From Rhizobium rhizogenes (GTDB taxonomy: Bacteria > Pseudomonadota > Alphaproteobacteria > Rhizobiales > Rhizobiaceae), in assembly GCF_002005205.3 (NCBI RefSeq), contig NZ_CP019701.2, positions 2,046,001 to 2,110,000 of the forward strand: a stretch of 64,000 bases of DNA, read 5' to 3'. Shown here piece by piece: positions 61,299-64,000 of the stretch (position 1 is its first letter; each line of letters begins with the position of its first letter). The translations under genes and the position numbers were made by a program. The notes beneath the pieces are model-generated. The model was not told where the DNA came from, did no database searches, and saw nothing but the letters and a program-made list of their open reading frames with translations.

Positions 61299-62362
61299 GC
61301 ACCACGGTTCCGGAATTCATTGATGACGGCCATCATCGGTTTTTCGTTGAAGCTCCAGTCGAGCGGCAGCGGCCGGTTCGCCGTGCCGTCCCGGCGGGGA
61401 TAGGCCCAGCGGATCCAGCTGTATTGATCCGATATGCCCCAGGTGGTGATCGAGGAAAGCGGGCCGCCGGCCGAGGCCGCCTCAAGAAAATCGCGCACCT
61501 GAGCGTTGATCAGCATATCCCTTTCCGCCTCTGGCCCAGGCAGCGTCTGGTCCATGACATCCAGTTCCGTCACCAGAATGGCAAGGCCGTAACTGCGCAT
61601 TTCCGTGGCAAAGGCGGCAAGCTCGTCCTTGGCGATCGGCCAGCCGCCGCGCAGATGCCCCTGCAGGCCGATGGCGTTGATCGGCGCACCCTTCTCAAGC
61701 AGTTCGAGAATGAGGTTGCGGAACGCCGCGCGTTTGGCCGGTGATTTTTCGACGGCGAATTCCACGTCATATTCGTTGAGAACGAGCTGCGCCCTGGGGT
61801 CGACCGAATGGGCGATATCGAAGGCCTTCTTGATGGCGTCCGTGCCCGCGCCATAATACCAGGCGTCGCGCCGCGCGCGTACATTGCCGGGCACGTCGGG
61901 GATCGGCTCATTGACCACGTCCCAGCTGCGGATCACGTCCCTGTAACGCTCCATCACCCTGACGATGTGGTTTTCCATAAGCTTCTCAACCTTCGCGCCG
62001 CCAATGCCGGCAAGCCAGGGCGCGTTGGAGGCATACCAGATCAGCGGATGGCCATGCATGGACAGCTTGTGCTGGCGTGCGAAATTGGCGAGCGCATCGG
62101 CGGCGGCAAAGTCGAAGACCTCCTCCGAAGGCCGCATGACTTCCCATTTCATTTCGGTGACGGGGGTGATGCGCGAGCAATATTTCACCACCGCCTCGCC
62201 GATACGGCTGTCGGCATTGAGATCCGGCAGGTAAATGGCAGCGCCGTAGGGCGCGGTCTTGGCAGTCGCTTTCTTCTGCGCGGCAAAGGCCGGGTCGGCC
62301 ATGGCATGCAACAGGCCGGCACTTGCCGCACCGCCGAGAAAATTCCGCCGCCCGATCCGCAT
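61295..62362 (-). CDS. GH10 endo-xylanase-like glycanase
   Basis: 355 residues with a Tat signal (MRIGRRNFLGGAASAGLLHA). GH10 core: CSRITPVTEMKWEVMRPSEE, HPLIWYASNAPWL, SWDVVNEPIPD (acid/base Glu) and ILVTELDVMDQ (nucleophile Glu). The family cuts beta-1,4-xylan or similar glycans. Its place beside polymerase and glycosyltransferase genes suggests trimming or length control of the native polymer as well as plant xylan use. Confidence 0.9.
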   Translation of the reverse strand: MRIGRRNFLGGAASAGLLHAMADPAFAAQKKATAKTAPYGAAIYLPDLNADSRIGEAVVKYCSRITPVTEMKWEVMRPSEEVFDFAAADALANFARQHKLSMHGHPLIWYASNAPWLAGIGGAKVEKLMENHIVRVMERYRDVIRSWDVVNEPIPDVPGNVRARRDAWYYGAGTDAIKKAFDIAHSVDPRAQLVLNEYDVEFAVEKSPAKRAAFRNLILELLEKGAPINAIGLQGHLRGGWPIAKDELAAFATEMRSYGLAILVTELDVMDQTLPGPEAERDMLINAQVRDFLEAASAGGPLSSITTWGISDQYSWIRWAYPRRDGTANRPLPLDWSFNEKPMMAVINEFRNRGA

Positions 62363-62559
62363 TCACCCGCCTCCGCAACCCGAACGCATCCGCGTCCGAA
62401 TGGACGCAACCGCGCTCTAATTCTCAAAACATAACATCTCGATCATGCCAAAAGGATATTAAAGATTTGCAAGGTTAACCGACGCTATACCACGTCATAA
62501 TTGGCGAGACCCGTTTAATCCGGTAGTAACTTCGCTATGCGAATTCTTGGCCCACCCTC

Positions 62560-63486
62560 ATGGAGTTGAAAGTCTTGGTTTCCGTTTCGATTGTCATTCC
62601 CGTTCGCAATGGCGAGCGTTACATCGTGGAAGCGATCGAAAGCGTGTTGCTGCAGGGCGAGCCGATCCGCGAGGTGCTGGTGGTCGATGACGGCTCCACC
62701 GATACCACCGCGCAGAAGGTGGAAGGTTTTTCCGATCCGCGCGTCAAGCTTTTGGCCCGCCCGCAGGGCCGGCAGGGCGTTTCCGCGGTGCGCAATTTCG
62801 GCCTGTCGCAGGCACGCGGCGAATGGACGATGTTTCTCGATGCTGACGACCGCCTGAAGCCGGGTGCCATTGCAGCCCTTTGCGCCGGCATTTCCGGGCC
62901 TGATGTCGTCGCCATCTACGGCGATTACGAGCGCATCGACGAAAACGGCGCAAAGATCGGTCGGCGCAACCTCATCCGCCGCCGGGAAAAACCTGACGGT
63001 TTCATTCTCCAGCCGCTGCTTGGCGGAAACTTCATCGTCAATGGCGGCATCATGCTGGTCAGAACCCGCATCTTTCAGGACTTCGGCGGTTTCGACGAAA
63101 CGTTGCGTTATGCCGAAGACTGGTATGGCTGGTGCCGGCTGGCCGCCGCCGGCCGCTTCGTCTATCTGCCCGGCCGCCATGTGCTGGATTACCGGGTGCA
63201 CAGGACGAGCGTGATGATGAACAGGCTTTTGACCTTCCGGGATTGCGAGCCGGCGATCGAGGCGGTGTTTTCCGATCCCGCCATCGTCGCCGCCATTCCC
63301 CCGCAGGAGCTGCAGCGGCTCCGGCGCCGATCCGAAAACCACATGAATGCCTATACCGTGGCGCAGGCTTTCCGTGCCCGCCGGTACCGTGAGGCCATCT
63401 CGGCGCTTGCCGATACCTTTCTCAATCGCCCGCGCCAGAGCCTCAGGGCCATCGTTTTTTCCGCCGCAGCGCTTGCCGGAATTTAG
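62560..63486 (+). CDS. GT2 family glycosyltransferase
   Basis: 308 residues. VSIVIPVRNGERYIVEAIES, LVVDDGSTDTTAQKVEGF, and the metal motif in TMFLDADDRLKPGAI are standard GT2. A second catalytic region YAEDWYGWCRLA follows. Divergent from the GH10 gene. Adds a sugar to the lipid-linked repeat unit. Confidence 0.92.
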   Translation: MELKVLVSVSIVIPVRNGERYIVEAIESVLLQGEPIREVLVVDDGSTDTTAQKVEGFSDPRVKLLARPQGRQGVSAVRNFGLSQARGEWTMFLDADDRLKPGAIAALCAGISGPDVVAIYGDYERIDENGAKIGRRNLIRRREKPDGFILQPLLGGNFIVNGGIMLVRTRIFQDFGGFDETLRYAEDWYGWCRLAAAGRFVYLPGRHVLDYRVHRTSVMMNRLLTFRDCEPAIEAVFSDPAIVAAIPPQELQRLRRRSENHMNAYTVAQAFRARRYREAISALADTFLNRPRQSLRAIVFSAAALAGI

Positions 63487-63494
63487 GAGTTTCC

Positions 63495-64000
63495 ATGCCC
63501 GAGATCATGCCGGAAGCAGTCGTGTGCATTCCGAGCTTCCGCAGGCCGGAAGGCTTGCGAAAAACGCTCGCATCGCTGGAAGCCCAGAAGGTCGACTTCC
63601 CCTTCGCCATCGTCGTGGTCGACAATGATGGCGCGGGCCAGCAGGGTTTCGCCGTGGCGCACGCGTTTTTCGCCGAAAGCGGAATGGCCGGTCAGACCCT
63701 TGTCGAGCCAACGCAGGGCAATTGTTACGCCATCAACACCGCCTTCCGCACCGCCCGGCAGAGCTATCCTTCCGCCCGGTGGTTCCTGATGATCGATGAC
63801 GACGAGGCCGCCTCGCCCGCCTGGCTTGCCGAAATGGTGTCTGCGGCAAAATCCTTCGACGTCGATATCGTCGGCGGGCCGGTCGACCGGGAATTCGACG
63901 CACCGGCATCAAAAGCGGTGCTGTCGCATCCGCTGTTCGGCTCCATCGAAGCGCCGACCGGTCCCGTCGAGCAAATCCACGGGTCCGGCAACTGCCTGAT
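63495..64000 (+). CDS. GT2 family glycosyltransferase, 3' end outside window
   Basis: The first 168 residues of a second GT2, starting MPEIMPEAVVCIPSFRRPEG eight bases after the previous stop and behind TAGGAG. Metal motif in RWFLMIDDDEAASPAWLAEM; VGGPVDREFD follows. Continues past base 64000. Confidence 0.92.
   Translation, partial: MPEIMPEAVVCIPSFRRPEGLRKTLASLEAQKVDFPFAIVVVDNDGAGQQGFAVAHAFFAESGMAGQTLVEPTQGNCYAINTAFRTARQSYPSARWFLMIDDDEAASPAWLAEMVSAAKSFDVDIVGGPVDREFDAPASKAVLSHPLFGSIEAPTGPVEQIHGSGNCL

Overview
The window is alphaproteobacterial chromosome, almost certainly from Agrobacterium (biovar 1 / A. tumefaciens complex). The deciding evidence is the intact gguC-gguB-gguA-chvE operon with the divergent LysR gene gbpR (9.4-15.7 kb), the sugar-sensing locus known from Agrobacterium. 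High GC, rhizobial dispersed repeats and gene families of the flanks agree. The placement is from recognition of these proteins, not from a database search.

Left flank (1-17.8 kb): an EamA exporter running off the edge, DoxX, an L,D-transpeptidase lipoprotein, a second EamA exporter, a circularly permuted ATP-grasp / alpha-E / transglutaminase operon, a methyltransferase, two GNAT acetyltransferases, a VOC protein, the ggu-chvE-gbpR locus, a J-domain-like protein, a small membrane protein and a MarR regulator.

Genomic island (about 17,845-46,863, 29 kb): it begins inside a tRNA-Arg(CCG) gene and ends at a duplicated 3' fragment of a tRNA-Arg gene. A tyrosine integrase lies next to the tRNA. 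The cargo is a mosaic: a large serine recombinase; an orphan flagellin; a complete T6SS vgrG-adaptor-DNase effector-immunity-PAAR module; an AP2-domain protein; a plasmid-like block (DUF6641-like, DUF2958-like, HUH replication initiator, small regulator-like protein); two parts of an ABC transporter without an ATPase; a tRNA-guanine-transglycosylase (DpdA-like) gene divergent from a large protein with a C-terminal glycosyltransferase domain; a third, minimal tyrosine recombinase; and an AT-richer operon of HsdM, HsdS, an AAA/ABC-type ATPase and an HNH nuclease with no HsdR. Three near-identical palindromes separate three convergent gene pairs of the island and look like shared two-way terminators.

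The two most promising systems are (a) the transglycosylase plus glycosyltransferase pair at 35.1-39.2 kb, which fits a base-exchange and possibly hypermodification function on DNA or RNA, and (b) the HsdM-HsdS-ATPase-HNH operon at 41.1-46.7 kb, which looks like a type I modification module joined to a Septu-like nuclease pair.

Right flank (46.9-64 kb): an XRE-cupin regulator with a clear operator in front of a PAT-like acetyltransferase and a YdcZ-like transporter; a methyl-accepting chemotaxis protein; an FMN reductase-MFS operon behind a SoxR-type promoter; a polar amino-acid ABC transporter operon ending in a homocysteine S-methyltransferase; and the start of a polysaccharide cluster (Wzy/ExoQ-like polymerase, GNAT-like protein, three glycosyltransferases, a Tat-exported GH10 glycanase) that continues beyond the window. 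No CRISPR array, rRNA or intact insertion sequence was seen.
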